Assembly (NCBI RefSeq): GCF_040719375.1
Contig: NZ_JBFDTP010000002.1
Location: 2,967,001-3,031,000 of the forward strand
Origin: Clostridium sp. AN503
GTDB lineage: Bacteria > Bacillota > Clostridia > Lachnospirales > Lachnospiraceae
Direction: 5' to 3'
Length of the DNA stretch: 64,000 nucleotides
Below the pieces are notes generated by a model. The model was not told where the DNA came from and made no database searches. It saw only the letters and a program-made list of their open reading frames with translations. Made by a program: the position numbers and the translations under genes. This document shows, one piece after another, positions 8,628 through 17,445 of the stretch; the first letter of the stretch is position 1; every line of letters begins with the position of its first letter.

Positions 8628-9740
8628 TCACCAGATCATAAAGGCTTTGCCTGCCAGCCTTAAAATCCCCTCCGTCAGGAAATAATCTCCGTAGATGATC
8701 GGCACATGGGTCTCCCCTTCCCGCCCGTATGCCACGGTTCCGTTCTGGAGGATCCCGTCAGTTTCCGGATTCCAGTCACAGTGATGCTCCGCCAGTTCCA
8801 TGAGCATCCTCTCTGCGCTGTCATAATACAATCTTTTCTCAAGCTCCGGCACCATCTCCGCGATCTGCAAAAGGCCGCAGGCCGCACAGGCGCCCGCCGT
8901 GGTGTCCACACTCACCGGTTCCCCCGGCGCCCTGAAATCCGTAAGAGGCACGTAACCGGTCAGGGCGATATTGGCAAGGAAATAGTGGGCGGCCCGTTTC
9001 GCCGCATCCAGATACTCCTTTCGGCCTGTGTGTAAAAACGCAAGGGCGAATCCGTAGACAGCCCACGCCTGCCCCCGCGACCAGGAGGATCCCGGCCCGT
9101 ATCCCTGGCCCCCCGGACACTCCAAAAGCTCGCCGGTGGCCGGGTCAAAGATGGCGATATGATTGCAGGAACCGTCCTCCCGCTGCAGCACACGGATCGC
9201 CGTATGGGCGTGACGGTCGGCGATATCCGCGTAACGGGGATCTCCCAGTTCCTTACCGGCCCAGTAAAGGAGCGGGATGTTCATCAGGCAGTCCACGATC
9301 ATCCAGCCCGGCTTATCCAGGTTCCATGCCCGGATGTATTCTCCCGCCGGATTGTACCTGCCGGCCAGCAGGTTTGCCGCGTGAAGCCCGCGCACCTTCG
9401 AGGCTTCATTTCCCGTCAGACGGTAATCCGCAACCGCCGTGTGCAGGAACTGGAAGCCCACGTCGTGGTGAAGCCCCACATACCCGGCAAGAGCCCGGTC
9501 AAAGGCTTCCTCCGAGTATTCTGCTGTGCTCCGGTATGTCTCATGGCCCGTGCTGTGGTACATCTGCCAGAGCATCCCGGCCCAGAAGCCGTTGGTCCAC
9601 CAGAACGGATTGACCTCCCGCATATCCTTTTGATAGCTTCCCTCCTCCGCAATATAGGGAATCCGCTCCCCCAGCCGCCCGCATTCCGAAAACAGCTTAT
9701 GATTCAGTTTATCGTAAATATCCTGCAGCTTCTCTTTCAT
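8628..9740 (-). CDS. GH88 unsaturated glucuronyl hydrolase
   Basis: This 370-residue cytoplasmic enzyme belongs to GH88. It removes the unsaturated uronic acid left at the non-reducing end of oligosaccharides by lyases, through hydration of the C4-C5 double bond. The two catalytic aspartates of the family are visible as D93 (HHDVGFQF) and D150 (MIVDCLMN). The ATG at 9740 has AAGGAGG 6 bases upstream; the 26-codon in-frame extension overlaps the upstream permease gene and is rejected. It lies between the lyase gene and the importer genes on the same strand, as expected for processing of lyase products. Confidence 0.93.
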   Translation of the reverse strand: MKEKLQDIYDKLNHKLFSECGRLGERIPYIAEEGSYQKDMREVNPFWWTNGFWAGMLWQMYHSTGHETYRSTAEYSEEAFDRALAGYVGLHHDVGFQFLHTAVADYRLTGNEASKVRGLHAANLLAGRYNPAGEYIRAWNLDKPGWMIVDCLMNIPLLYWAGKELGDPRYADIADRHAHTAIRVLQREDGSCNHIAIFDPATGELLECPGGQGYGPGSSWSRGQAWAVYGFALAFLHTGRKEYLDAAKRAAHYFLANIALTGYVPLTDFRAPGEPVSVDTTAGACAACGLLQIAEMVPELEKRLYYDSAERMLMELAEHHCDWNPETDGILQNGTVAYGREGETHVPIIYGDYFLTEGILRLAGKAFMIW

Positions 9741-9751
9741 CCTGTCCTCCT

Positions 9752-10633
9752 TTACTCCTTCACGGCCCCGACCATGGTGCCTTTTGTAAAATGCTTCTGC
9801 AAAAACGGATAGACACACAGGATCGGAACGGTCGCCACCATGATCGTGGCATACTTGATGGTCATGCCGATCGCCTCCGTATCCATGGCGCTGCTGCCTG
9901 TAGTCATGGAGCTCACATCATTCTGCATCAGGATCTCCCGGAGAATGACCTGTAACGGGTACATTTCCCTGGTGCGGATGATGGCGGAGGCCCAGAACCA
10001 GGAGTTCCAGATGCTCACGCCGTAATACAGGACCATAACCGCCAGGATCGCCTTGGAAAGGGGCAGCACGATCTGCATGAGGATCGTGATATGGCCCGCG
10101 CCGTCGATCTGCGCCGCCTCAATCAGGCTCTCCGGAATGCTCTCAAAGGAGGTGCGGAGGATGATCAGGTTATAGGTGCTCACCATAAACGGGATGATCA
10201 GCCCCCACAGGCTGTTGGTCAGATGCAGATCCTTTAAATTCAAATAAAACGGGATCATACCTCCGGAAAAAAACATGGTGAACACGATCAGCATCATCAC
10301 CGGGCGCTTGAACATGACCCGCTTTCTGGACAAAAAATAGGCTCCCAGGGACGTCATGATGATATCCAGGAATACGCCCACCACCAGGATAAACAGGGTA
10401 TTTAAATACCCCCGCCCGATCATGGGGTTCTGAAACACCTTTTTGTATGCCTCAAAGCTCATGCCGATGGGCTTAAATAAAAGGCCCACATGCTGCGTTA
10501 AAAGATTGCTGTCACTGAACGACGCCACCGCCACATACCACACCGGATACAGGCAGACGGCGATGACCACCGACAGGAATATGTAATTGAATACGGAGAA
10601 CACCCGCTCCCCTCTCGATCTTTTTACTTTCAC
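9752..10633 (-). CDS. Sugar ABC transporter permease (LplC type)
   Basis: This 293-residue membrane protein has six predicted membrane spans and the EAA loop EAAQIDGAGHITI-x-LPLSKAI (about residues 185-210) that contacts the ATPase. It is the second CUT1 permease of an oligosaccharide importer together with the upstream permease and lipoprotein. No ATPase gene lies nearby; such Gram-positive systems usually share an MsmX-type ATPase encoded elsewhere. The context of lyases and GH88 points to oligouronide uptake. Confidence 0.9.
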   Translation of the reverse strand: MKVKRSRGERVFSVFNYIFLSVVIAVCLYPVWYVAVASFSDSNLLTQHVGLLFKPIGMSFEAYKKVFQNPMIGRGYLNTLFILVVGVFLDIIMTSLGAYFLSRKRVMFKRPVMMLIVFTMFFSGGMIPFYLNLKDLHLTNSLWGLIIPFMVSTYNLIILRTSFESIPESLIEAAQIDGAGHITILMQIVLPLSKAILAVMVLYYGVSIWNSWFWASAIIRTREMYPLQVILREILMQNDVSSMTTGSSAMDTEAIGMTIKYATIMVATVPILCVYPFLQKHFTKGTMVGAVKE

Positions 10634-10646
10634 GTTCCCATCCTCC

Positions 10647-11558
10647 TTACCATAAGCTGGTCTCGCTGTAACGTCTGGACATCTTGTTGGTAAATAAAAG
10701 AAGCCCGAAGTTGATCACCGAGTTAAACAATCCGATCGCCGTGGAATAGCTCCAGTCCTGCTCTAAAAGGCCGATCCGGTAAATATAGGAGGATATGATA
10801 TCCGCAGTCTCATAGGTGGAAGCATTGTACAAAAGGATCGTCTTTTCATATCCCATATTCATAAGGGAGCCGGTCTTTAAAATGAACATGATGATGATGG
10901 TCGGTGCGATAGCCGGAAGCGTCACATGAATGAGCTGCTTCCATTTTCCCGCGCCGTCGATCTGCGCCGCCTCATAGAGCTGGCTGTCCACGCCGGCAAG
11001 AGCGGACAGATAGATGATGGAACCCCACCCAACCTCCTGCCAGATGCTGGAAAACACATAGATGGAACGGTACAGCTTCGGGTCCTGCAAAAGCGGCGCC
11101 CGGCTGCCTCCGAACATCTCGATCACATCATTAAACAGTCCATTTGTCATACCAAAATCCGTCAGCATACCAGTCACAACAATCAGCGAAATAAAGTGCG
11201 GCAGGTAGGTCACGGTCTGCGTCAGGCTCTTAAACTTCTTATTCCTCACTTCATTGAGCAGAAGGGCGAGGATGATCGGCGCCGGAAATCCCAGGATCAG
11301 ATTGTACAGGCTTAGCAGGATCGTATTCTTGATGAGCCTTCCAAAATACACACTGTTGAAAAATCTTGTAAAATTCTCCAGTCCCACCCACGGGCTTTTT
11401 GCGACGCCCAGCGCCGGAGTGTATTCCTTAAAGGCAATGATCGCGCCGTACATCGGCTTATAGTGGAACAGGATGTAAAACAGAAGGACCGGAAGCATCA
11501 AAAGATACAGCGAGCGGTTCCGGCTCCAGTCCTTTTTCAGGCGATAGCTTAACTTCAT
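10647..11558 (-). CDS. Sugar ABC transporter permease (LplB type)
   Basis: This 303-residue protein has six membrane spans and the EAA loop EAAQIDGAGKWKQ...LP (about residues 200-225). The N-terminal NRSLYLLMLPVLLFY segment is typical of LplB/YtcP-type CUT1 permeases. It lies 13 bases upstream of the second permease and forms the channel with it. A 10-bp hairpin separates it from the solute-binding lipoprotein gene, which may set a higher level of the lipoprotein. Confidence 0.9.
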   Translation of the reverse strand: MKLSYRLKKDWSRNRSLYLLMLPVLLFYILFHYKPMYGAIIAFKEYTPALGVAKSPWVGLENFTRFFNSVYFGRLIKNTILLSLYNLILGFPAPIILALLLNEVRNKKFKSLTQTVTYLPHFISLIVVTGMLTDFGMTNGLFNDVIEMFGGSRAPLLQDPKLYRSIYVFSSIWQEVGWGSIIYLSALAGVDSQLYEAAQIDGAGKWKQLIHVTLPAIAPTIIIMFILKTGSLMNMGYEKTILLYNASTYETADIISSYIYRIGLLEQDWSYSTAIGLFNSVINFGLLLFTNKMSRRYSETSLW

Positions 11559-11588
11559 ACTGGTTTGCTCCTTTTCTCTTATTCAGAA

Positions 11589-11612
11589 GGGACTGTTGCT
11601 CCCAACAGTCCC
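11589..11612 (-). terminator. Intercistronic hairpin between binding protein and permease
   Basis: A perfect 10-bp stem (GGGACTGTTG / CAACAGTCCC, 4-base loop) lies just after the lipoprotein stop codon and before the permease gene. It is followed on the minus strand by only a weak T-rich run. Such hairpins stabilise the upstream message or cause partial termination, giving more binding protein than permease. Confidence 0.6.
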
Positions 11613-11624
11613 CTTGCCTTCGGC

Positions 11625-13280
11625 CTATCTTGAATTATAACGATCCAGGGCCGCATTCTGGATCTCCAGCGCGCGGGCCAGTCCCATATTCTCGATGTTC
11701 TTAACATATGTGTCAAAATTATCAAGGCTCTCTGTGCCAAACATGAATTTGAGCGTCATCTCGTCACGGTACGTATTGATCTCATTCATGATGGTGGAGA
11801 ATTCCTTGCTCTCCTCAGAGGTTGGCGTGATCGGCGGAAGCAGGTGCGCCTTGCCGTTGGAATCACCCCAGACAACCGGAGTCTCTTTCTGCTCATCCAA
11901 GGTGTAATACTGCTCCAGATAACGCACATCCTGGACAAACGGACCATTGTAATTGCCGCGGATATAGGCGGACATGGCCTGGGATATGGGCAGTCCGTCC
12001 GGATTCTTCATGATCTGGTCCGTGTAGGTGGGATAACCGTCCACCATGGTATAAGACTCACCCTCGATACCAAAGTTGAAATACATATGGCCTTCCTCGC
12101 CGTAAGCATAGTCCATCAGCCTGGCGGCCCGCTCCACATCCTCGCAGGAGGTGGTGATCGCAACGCTTGCACGGCCGGAGTAGGGGTTCTCGATCTGGCC
12201 GAATTCTGCCTTCTCCCCTTTTACAAGGCTTGGCGGCGGAGCCGCAACCAGCTTAAAGGAAGGAGTGGTAGCCTGGGCTGCTGCGGTCCAGGTACCCATG
12301 CGGCTTCCCGCCTGGCCCATGGATGCGCCTGCAAGCCCATTGGTCATCTTGGCGCTGACCTGGTCATTTTTAAGAGTTGCCAGATCCGGGTCGATCAGCC
12401 CCTCTCCATACCACTGCGCCATAGTAGTCAAAAATTCCTTATACCCCTCCTCAGTGGCGCCAAAATGCACTTTTCCGTCGCTTCCCACATAGAAAGAACG
12501 GTTCGTCCCGTAAGCATAGGCAAACGGGTCAGAGGTCAGATACTGGTTATTGGTATACTCAAAGGTGTACGGAGCGGCAGCGCCCTTTTTCTCCTTAAAT
12601 GCGGTGAGGACCGTATGCCATTCATCCATGGTGGTCGGCACCTCCAGGCCCAGCTCATCCAGCCAGTCCTTCCGCAGCATCAGCCCGATGGTGTTTAAAA
12701 GCCTCTCATCTCCGCGGATAAATGGGAACGCATAGTAGTTGCCGTCATCCGTTTTGATCATACGGTCGATCTCCGGATTGGCCTCCAGGTATGCCTTCAG
12801 ATTCGGGCAGTGCTGGTCGATGATATCATTTAATGGAAGGATCACGCCGTCCTTGATCGCCTTTTCCGGTCCGCCCGGATAATCCACCACCCAGTTGTAC
12901 TCCATCAGATCCGGCAGGTTGCCGTCCGCCAGGATCAGGCTGAACTGCTCTTTAAGCTGCCCTGTGGGCGGATGCAGGAACTGGATATCCACTCCGGTCC
13001 GCTCCATCCAGCCTTTTCCAAATGGAGAATCCCCCAGGTTTGCATAATTGGCTGATACCGTGGTAGTCAGCTCGCACCAGTACTGAAGCTGGTCCCCCGC
13101 CGCCATGGGATAAGAAAACTCCCCTGCGTTCTGCGCTCCCTCCGCTTCCGTTCCGGCTGTTTTTTCCGCCGCGGTTGTGGGGGCTTTTGTCTCTGCCGTC
13201 TGGCTACCTCCGCCGCAGCCTGCCAGCATCCCGGCTGTCATGGCTGCTGTCAGTAATACGGATATGGCTCTTTTTTTCAT
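11625..13280 (-). CDS. Extracellular oligosaccharide-binding lipoprotein
   Basis: This 551-residue protein starts with a lipoprotein signal peptide ending in LAGC, with C22 as the lipidated residue, followed by a Thr/Ala/Glu-rich linker (about 23-48) and a family-1-type solute-binding domain of LplA/YtcQ size. It should capture oligosaccharides outside the membrane and pass them to the two permeases downstream. The length, about 100 residues longer than small-sugar binding proteins, is usual for complex-oligosaccharide systems. Confidence 0.9.
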   Translation of the reverse strand: MKKRAISVLLTAAMTAGMLAGCGGGSQTAETKAPTTAAEKTAGTEAEGAQNAGEFSYPMAAGDQLQYWCELTTTVSANYANLGDSPFGKGWMERTGVDIQFLHPPTGQLKEQFSLILADGNLPDLMEYNWVVDYPGGPEKAIKDGVILPLNDIIDQHCPNLKAYLEANPEIDRMIKTDDGNYYAFPFIRGDERLLNTIGLMLRKDWLDELGLEVPTTMDEWHTVLTAFKEKKGAAAPYTFEYTNNQYLTSDPFAYAYGTNRSFYVGSDGKVHFGATEEGYKEFLTTMAQWYGEGLIDPDLATLKNDQVSAKMTNGLAGASMGQAGSRMGTWTAAAQATTPSFKLVAAPPPSLVKGEKAEFGQIENPYSGRASVAITTSCEDVERAARLMDYAYGEEGHMYFNFGIEGESYTMVDGYPTYTDQIMKNPDGLPISQAMSAYIRGNYNGPFVQDVRYLEQYYTLDEQKETPVVWGDSNGKAHLLPPITPTSEESKEFSTIMNEINTYRDEMTLKFMFGTESLDNFDTYVKNIENMGLARALEIQNAALDRYNSR

Positions 13281-13386
13281 GTTTAAGTACTCCCTTTCCT
13301 ATACGATTTTAAAGTGCAAATTCCCGACCCGGCCGTCCGTCGTCTGTGCCCTCATCATAGCACTGCGCAAAGTCAGAAAGATATAG

Positions 13387-13446
13387 AAAAAATGCAAACT
13401 CCATCGGCAAAAACCCAAATTTCATTTGCATTTTTTTAAGTCAATA
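13387..13446. promoter_or_regulatory. Widely spaced inverted repeat before the importer operon
   Basis: AAAAAATGCAAA (13387-13398) and TTTGCATTTTTT (13435-13446) form perfect 12-bp inverted arms separated by 36 bases. They lie between the AraC regulator stop codon and the lipoprotein gene, upstream of a TATGAT-like -10 box. They could be a weak terminator for the regulator (the arm ends in T6) or paired operator sites for the AraC regulator; the sequence does not decide. Confidence 0.4.
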
Positions 13447-13454
13447 CTCAAATC

Positions 13455-15695
13455 TTAAATTTTCTTTTTTAATTGTCCCGGTGTGATGCCTTTTTTCTTC
13501 TTAAATGCCCGGATAAAGGTCCCACTGTCCCGAAATCCCGCCAGTTCCGCTACCTCCACCACGCTCTTTCCTTCTGTCAAAAACTGCGCCGCGTGTTCGA
13601 TCCGCACCGTATTGATATAATCCAACAGGCTTCCTCCGGTCTGCTTCTTATATATAGAAGAAAGATAGGCCGGCGTCATGTCAAAATACTGGCTTGTGAT
13701 GGAAATGTTTAAATCCGGATCCATATAATGCCCGTCGATATACTCCTGAACCTTCCTGCTCAGGGTCCGGTCGCGGCTGGTCTCCTTCTGAAGCTCCAGG
13801 ACCTTTTTACAGATCTGGTTGAGCAGGTTCTCAAACTGCCGCTTGACCTCCTCCACCGGAAGATAAGCCTTGGACTGGTCCGGGAAGTCTAACTCCGCCG
13901 CCGCTTCCCGGTATCCTCCCTGATTGGCGCCTTTTAAAAGAGTCCCGATCATATCATAGACCAGGCAGCGGTATATATTGGCCGAAACCTTCCCCGTCAG
14001 ATTCATGTCGAACACCTGGCGCATGGTCTGTCCTGCCTGTCTGCTGTCTCCCACCCGGATCGCGTTGATGATCTTTTCCTCCAGTTCCACCGGATAATCA
14101 TATTCCGGCTGGATATTCTTCACCTCGTCGTAAAGGATCAGGCTGGTGTCCAGAATGCTTAAATATTCCCTCATATCCCAGGCCTGCTGATAGGACACAT
14201 GGATACCATCCAGACCTCTGCATATGGATCCGGCCATGACCTTAATGGAAAAATCAAAGGAATCCTCCGCCATCTGCTGTAGGTTTTCTGCCATCTCTTT
14301 GAGCATCTGCATATGCTGGGCATCCTGGGACGGCAGGTTGACCACAGCCGCCACCCGCTCTCCGACCTCCACCATCTCCACATTGGCGTAGTTTAAACAT
14401 AACTCCTCAAATATGTTGGTGATCACAAATTTCTGCAGCGCATTTTCTTCCATGCTTTCCCTGCGGATCTCCGGCTCAAACAGGATCACCACATTGTAAT
14501 CCAGCTTCAGATTGATCCCGTAAGGCTCCATGGGCTTACCGTTATAATAATCCTGGAGAAGCCGGATCAGATAATAATGTTTCAGGCTTTTCCGGTTTGC
14601 CGACAAAAGCCGCTCCGTATTTACCTGCTCCTGAAAGAACTGATTAATCTGGCGGTTCAGCCACTGGTATTCATTCTCATTCTCACCGATCTCCCGGTGT
14701 CCATGCTTTTTCATGGTCTCGAGAAGCATTTTTACCGGGTTGTAATTCTTCCTGGTCAGATAACCGGAGATGCCCACTCCGGCTATGATACAGAGGAACA
14801 GCCCCAGCACCGCCACATTCTGGATCTCCCTGGCGTCTTTCTCTATGAGGGCCGTCGGCGTGACCGCGACATATTTCCACGCGGTCTTATCCGATCCTAT
14901 GACTGTCACCAGCATGGAATTGCCCGCACGGTCCGTCTCCATGAAGCTCCCCTCCGGCAGATTCCCGTATTCCAGCCCATACTGTCTGGAGATCTCAGGA
15001 TTGGCAGAGATCTCGGTCCCCCGGTCTCCGATCACCTGGATATCCATGGTTTCATCCCAGGTCATGGCGGACAGCCTTTGACGGACCGTCTCATAGTCTA
15101 CAGCGACCCCAATCGTAGCCGAACGCTCCCCGATGGCAGAGTCCAGGATCGTCATGGTAAAGATCAGCACATCCCCGCCGGACTTCCGATGGACCGGCAG
15201 CATATCATTATAATGGGATTCCCCCATATAAGCCTTAAACTCCTCAAAGGAGGTCACATCACTGTCATAGTACAGGCTGTAATACATTTCGGCAGACATA
15301 TTGCCGTTGACACAGGACACCTTCTGGGTATTATTAAAATACACAAAGATATCCTTTATAAAATCCTCCGACATGGCGATTGCCTGCAGATCATTGAACA
15401 GGTAATAGAGGGTCATCTGGTCGTCCTTGCCAAAATCCCCCCTCACCTTGCTTGCCAGCTGGACGCTGGTATCCATGGCCATCCTGGCAGATATTTTCTG
15501 GATATTGTCAATCTCCTTATCCAGATCCTTCTGCACCATGACCAGCAGATTCGTATTCATTTTTTCCGCCTGACGGCGCACATTGCGGAATGTATAGCCA
15601 TAGATCACAGTTCCCAGCAATACCGGGACTAAAAAAATACCTACATATGACAAGAACATACGCAGATATACCTTCGAACGGTTTTTCACTGACAT
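13455..15695 (-). CDS. Membrane-bound AraC-family regulator (YesN type)
   Basis: This 746-residue protein has a membrane segment at about residues 10-32, an extracellular Cache-like sensor region, a second membrane segment near 285-305 and a C-terminal AraC double helix-turn-helix (about 645-746, ending GFRDSGTFIRAFKKKKGITPGQ). Regulators of this build sense an extracellular or binding-protein-bound sugar and activate neighbouring ABC importer genes. It lies directly upstream of the binding protein gene on the same strand and diverges from the alginate-lyase-fold gene, so it probably controls both. Confidence 0.88.
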   Translation of the reverse strand: MSVKNRSKVYLRMFLSYVGIFLVPVLLGTVIYGYTFRNVRRQAEKMNTNLLVMVQKDLDKEIDNIQKISARMAMDTSVQLASKVRGDFGKDDQMTLYYLFNDLQAIAMSEDFIKDIFVYFNNTQKVSCVNGNMSAEMYYSLYYDSDVTSFEEFKAYMGESHYNDMLPVHRKSGGDVLIFTMTILDSAIGERSATIGVAVDYETVRQRLSAMTWDETMDIQVIGDRGTEISANPEISRQYGLEYGNLPEGSFMETDRAGNSMLVTVIGSDKTAWKYVAVTPTALIEKDAREIQNVAVLGLFLCIIAGVGISGYLTRKNYNPVKMLLETMKKHGHREIGENENEYQWLNRQINQFFQEQVNTERLLSANRKSLKHYYLIRLLQDYYNGKPMEPYGINLKLDYNVVILFEPEIRRESMEENALQKFVITNIFEELCLNYANVEMVEVGERVAAVVNLPSQDAQHMQMLKEMAENLQQMAEDSFDFSIKVMAGSICRGLDGIHVSYQQAWDMREYLSILDTSLILYDEVKNIQPEYDYPVELEEKIINAIRVGDSRQAGQTMRQVFDMNLTGKVSANIYRCLVYDMIGTLLKGANQGGYREAAAELDFPDQSKAYLPVEEVKRQFENLLNQICKKVLELQKETSRDRTLSRKVQEYIDGHYMDPDLNISITSQYFDMTPAYLSSIYKKQTGGSLLDYINTVRIEHAAQFLTEGKSVVEVAELAGFRDSGTFIRAFKKKKGITPGQLKKKI

Positions 15696-15747
15696 CTCCC
15701 CTTCCCCTGTCTTCTATCTTATCGAAAAATCAGCTCCCTGTACATGA

Positions 15748-15799
15748 GCAATTTTTAAAATCATTGGCAATTTTTAGAATCGGCACCATTTTTAAAAAT
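15748..15799. promoter_or_regulatory. Three AT-rich direct repeats, candidate AraC sites
   Basis: The pattern CAATTTTTARAAT occurs at about 15749-15761 and 15768-15780, and as CCATTTTTAAAAAT at 15786-15799, with periods of 18-19 bases. They lie between the divergent AraC regulator and lyase genes. Direct repeats about two helical turns apart are usual for AraC-type proteins; binding is inferred. Confidence 0.45.
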
Positions 15800-15894
15800 G
15801 TCCATGGTTCCGTTCTTTTGTTTATTGGATTTTCTGACAGGCCGCGGTAGACTGGAATTACAACAGAACATAAAAGAATGCGAGGTGCCCAGCT

Positions 15895-17091
15895 ATGATA
15901 TTTTATCCAAAGACTTATCTGATTCCCATCCCGATGCCGGAAGCATCCTGTGTCCCGACGGCAGGAGTGTCCAGTCTCCGCTCACTGGAAGCGCCCGGTA
16001 TCCCGGCGCTCTCCCTGGCTGGCAAAGCTCATCTGCTCTCCCAGGCTGAGGAGTATTTGACAGCCCCCATCCCGCACATAACTGATGCGGTCTGTCCGGG
16101 CAGCCCGGGAACCATACACGATTACTGCTCCAACGGGGATTACTGGTGGCCTGATCCCGACTCCCCCGATGGTCTTCCCTTCATCCGCAGGGACGGGGAG
16201 ACCAACCCGGACAATTTTAATTCCCACAGGATGCTGCTGCGCCGGATGCGCACCCTCTCATCCTGTCTGGCAGCAGCCTGGAAGCTTACTGAAAACGAAC
16301 GGTATGCGGCGCGCGCAGTGCAGATCCTGAAGGAGTTTTTCCTGGATCCTGACACCCGTATGGCCCCGCACCTGTCCTACGCCCAGGCCATCCCCGGAAT
16401 CTGCGATGGACGGGGCATCGGCATCATCGACACCATCCACCTTGCGGATATCCCCTTTGCAGTGCAAGCTTTGAAAAACAGCAGTGCCATGACGGATGAC
16501 ATAGAGACCGGACTTCGTCTCTGGTTTTCCCAATATCTGGGCTGGATGCTGACCAGTGCCAACGGGATTGAGGAGATGAACACCGACAACAATCACAGCA
16601 TCTGTTTTTTTATGCAGGCCGCCGTATTCTCCCTGTTTACAGACAATGAGCTGATCGCCGGTTTCTGCCGGGAACATTACAAAAAAGTCCTGATCCGCCA
16701 GATGGAGCCTGACGGGTCCTTCCCCCGGGAGCTGGCCCGCACCAAGCCCTACAACTATTCCATCTTCGTTGTGGACAATTTAGTAACTATCTGCCATGTA
16801 CTCTCCACCCCGGAGGACGATCTCTGGGACTACACAGACACAGACGGAAGGAATATCCGCAGGGCCATCGACTTTATCCTGCCTTATCTGCTGGATAAAA
16901 ACGCCTGGCCCTATCCGCCGGATGTCATGCACTTTGACGCCTTCCCGGCCCGTGCTTCCTTTATGCCCTTTGCCGGATACCGGCTGGGAATCCCTGAGCT
17001 GATCAAGCTGTATGAAAGCCTGCCTCTGGAACCGGAAGATGAGGAGGCGCGGCGGAATGTGGCAGTGCGGCAGGCGGGGCTGTGGATGTAG
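15895..17091 (+). CDS. Alginate-lyase-fold polysaccharide lyase
   Basis: This 398-residue protein matches the alginate_lyase (alpha/alpha toroid) family that includes PL5 and PL38. Conserved features are NGDYWWPDP near residue 80, NPDNFNSHR at 104-112, the NNH triad at 232-234 and Y286/Y288 in KPYNYS, where Asn/His/Tyr serve beta-elimination. Known members cleave alginate or beta-1,4-glucuronan. There is no signal peptide, so it should act on imported oligouronides. A GAGGTG ribosome binding site precedes the ATG by 8 bases. It diverges from the AraC regulator and shares its control region. With uxuAB in the locus, a glucuronate-containing substrate is likelier than alginate. Confidence 0.82.
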   Translation: MIFYPKTYLIPIPMPEASCVPTAGVSSLRSLEAPGIPALSLAGKAHLLSQAEEYLTAPIPHITDAVCPGSPGTIHDYCSNGDYWWPDPDSPDGLPFIRRDGETNPDNFNSHRMLLRRMRTLSSCLAAAWKLTENERYAARAVQILKEFFLDPDTRMAPHLSYAQAIPGICDGRGIGIIDTIHLADIPFAVQALKNSSAMTDDIETGLRLWFSQYLGWMLTSANGIEEMNTDNNHSICFFMQAAVFSLFTDNELIAGFCREHYKKVLIRQMEPDGSFPRELARTKPYNYSIFVVDNLVTICHVLSTPEDDLWDYTDTDGRNIRRAIDFILPYLLDKNAWPYPPDVMHFDAFPARASFMPFAGYRLGIPELIKLYESLPLEPEDEEARRNVAVRQAGLWM

Positions 17092-17100
17092 GTATAATGC

Positions 17101-17307
17101 ATAACAGTTCAGCGCGGGAGGGATTTGTCGCAACGGGAGCGGCGGGGCGGAGGGAAGCTTTCGGAGGTCGCTTTCGCTCGGTGAAGCGCATAGCGGTACG
17201 TAAGGCGCGTGAAATACCGCGCCTAAGTACCGATGGGCTTCGACGCCTCCGATAGCTTCCCTCCGCCCCGCCGCTCCCTTGGGTGAGAAATTGGGCTGAA
17301 CTGTTAT
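17101..17307. repeat. 207-bp GC-rich inverted-repeat element
   Basis: The ends ATAACAGTTCAGC (17101-17113) and GCTGAACTGTTAT (17295-17307) are perfect inverted copies. Inside, a second pair around GGGAGCGGCGGGGCGGAGG is nearly perfect over about 30 bases, and the centre holds a further hairpin (GGTACGTAAGGCGCG against CGCGCCTAAGTACC). No convincing protein is encoded. It fills most of the 354-bp gap between the lyase gene and the YcxB-like gene. It could be a MITE-like or RNA-hairpin element; a role as a terminator for the lyase gene is also possible. Confidence 0.7.
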
Positions 17308-17445
17308 GAGTGCTTCCCGGTAGGATATGGCTGGCTGAGGGTGGGGGGATGGGGGTAATCAACTGGTTTATGGGAAGAAAACTCTTGCTGTTTTTCTAAC
17401 TATACGATATGATTAAGTAATATTTTATTTCAAAGGAGAATTGGC

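Noticed and set aside
14577..15632. 351-codon open frame on the plus strand
   Set aside because: It is antisense to the membrane-bound AraC regulator gene, which has clear domains; the frame has no start signal.
17003..17362. 119-codon frame across the inverted-repeat element
   Set aside because: The residues are Arg/Pro/Ala-rich and derive from the palindrome; no ribosome binding site and no similarity are seen.
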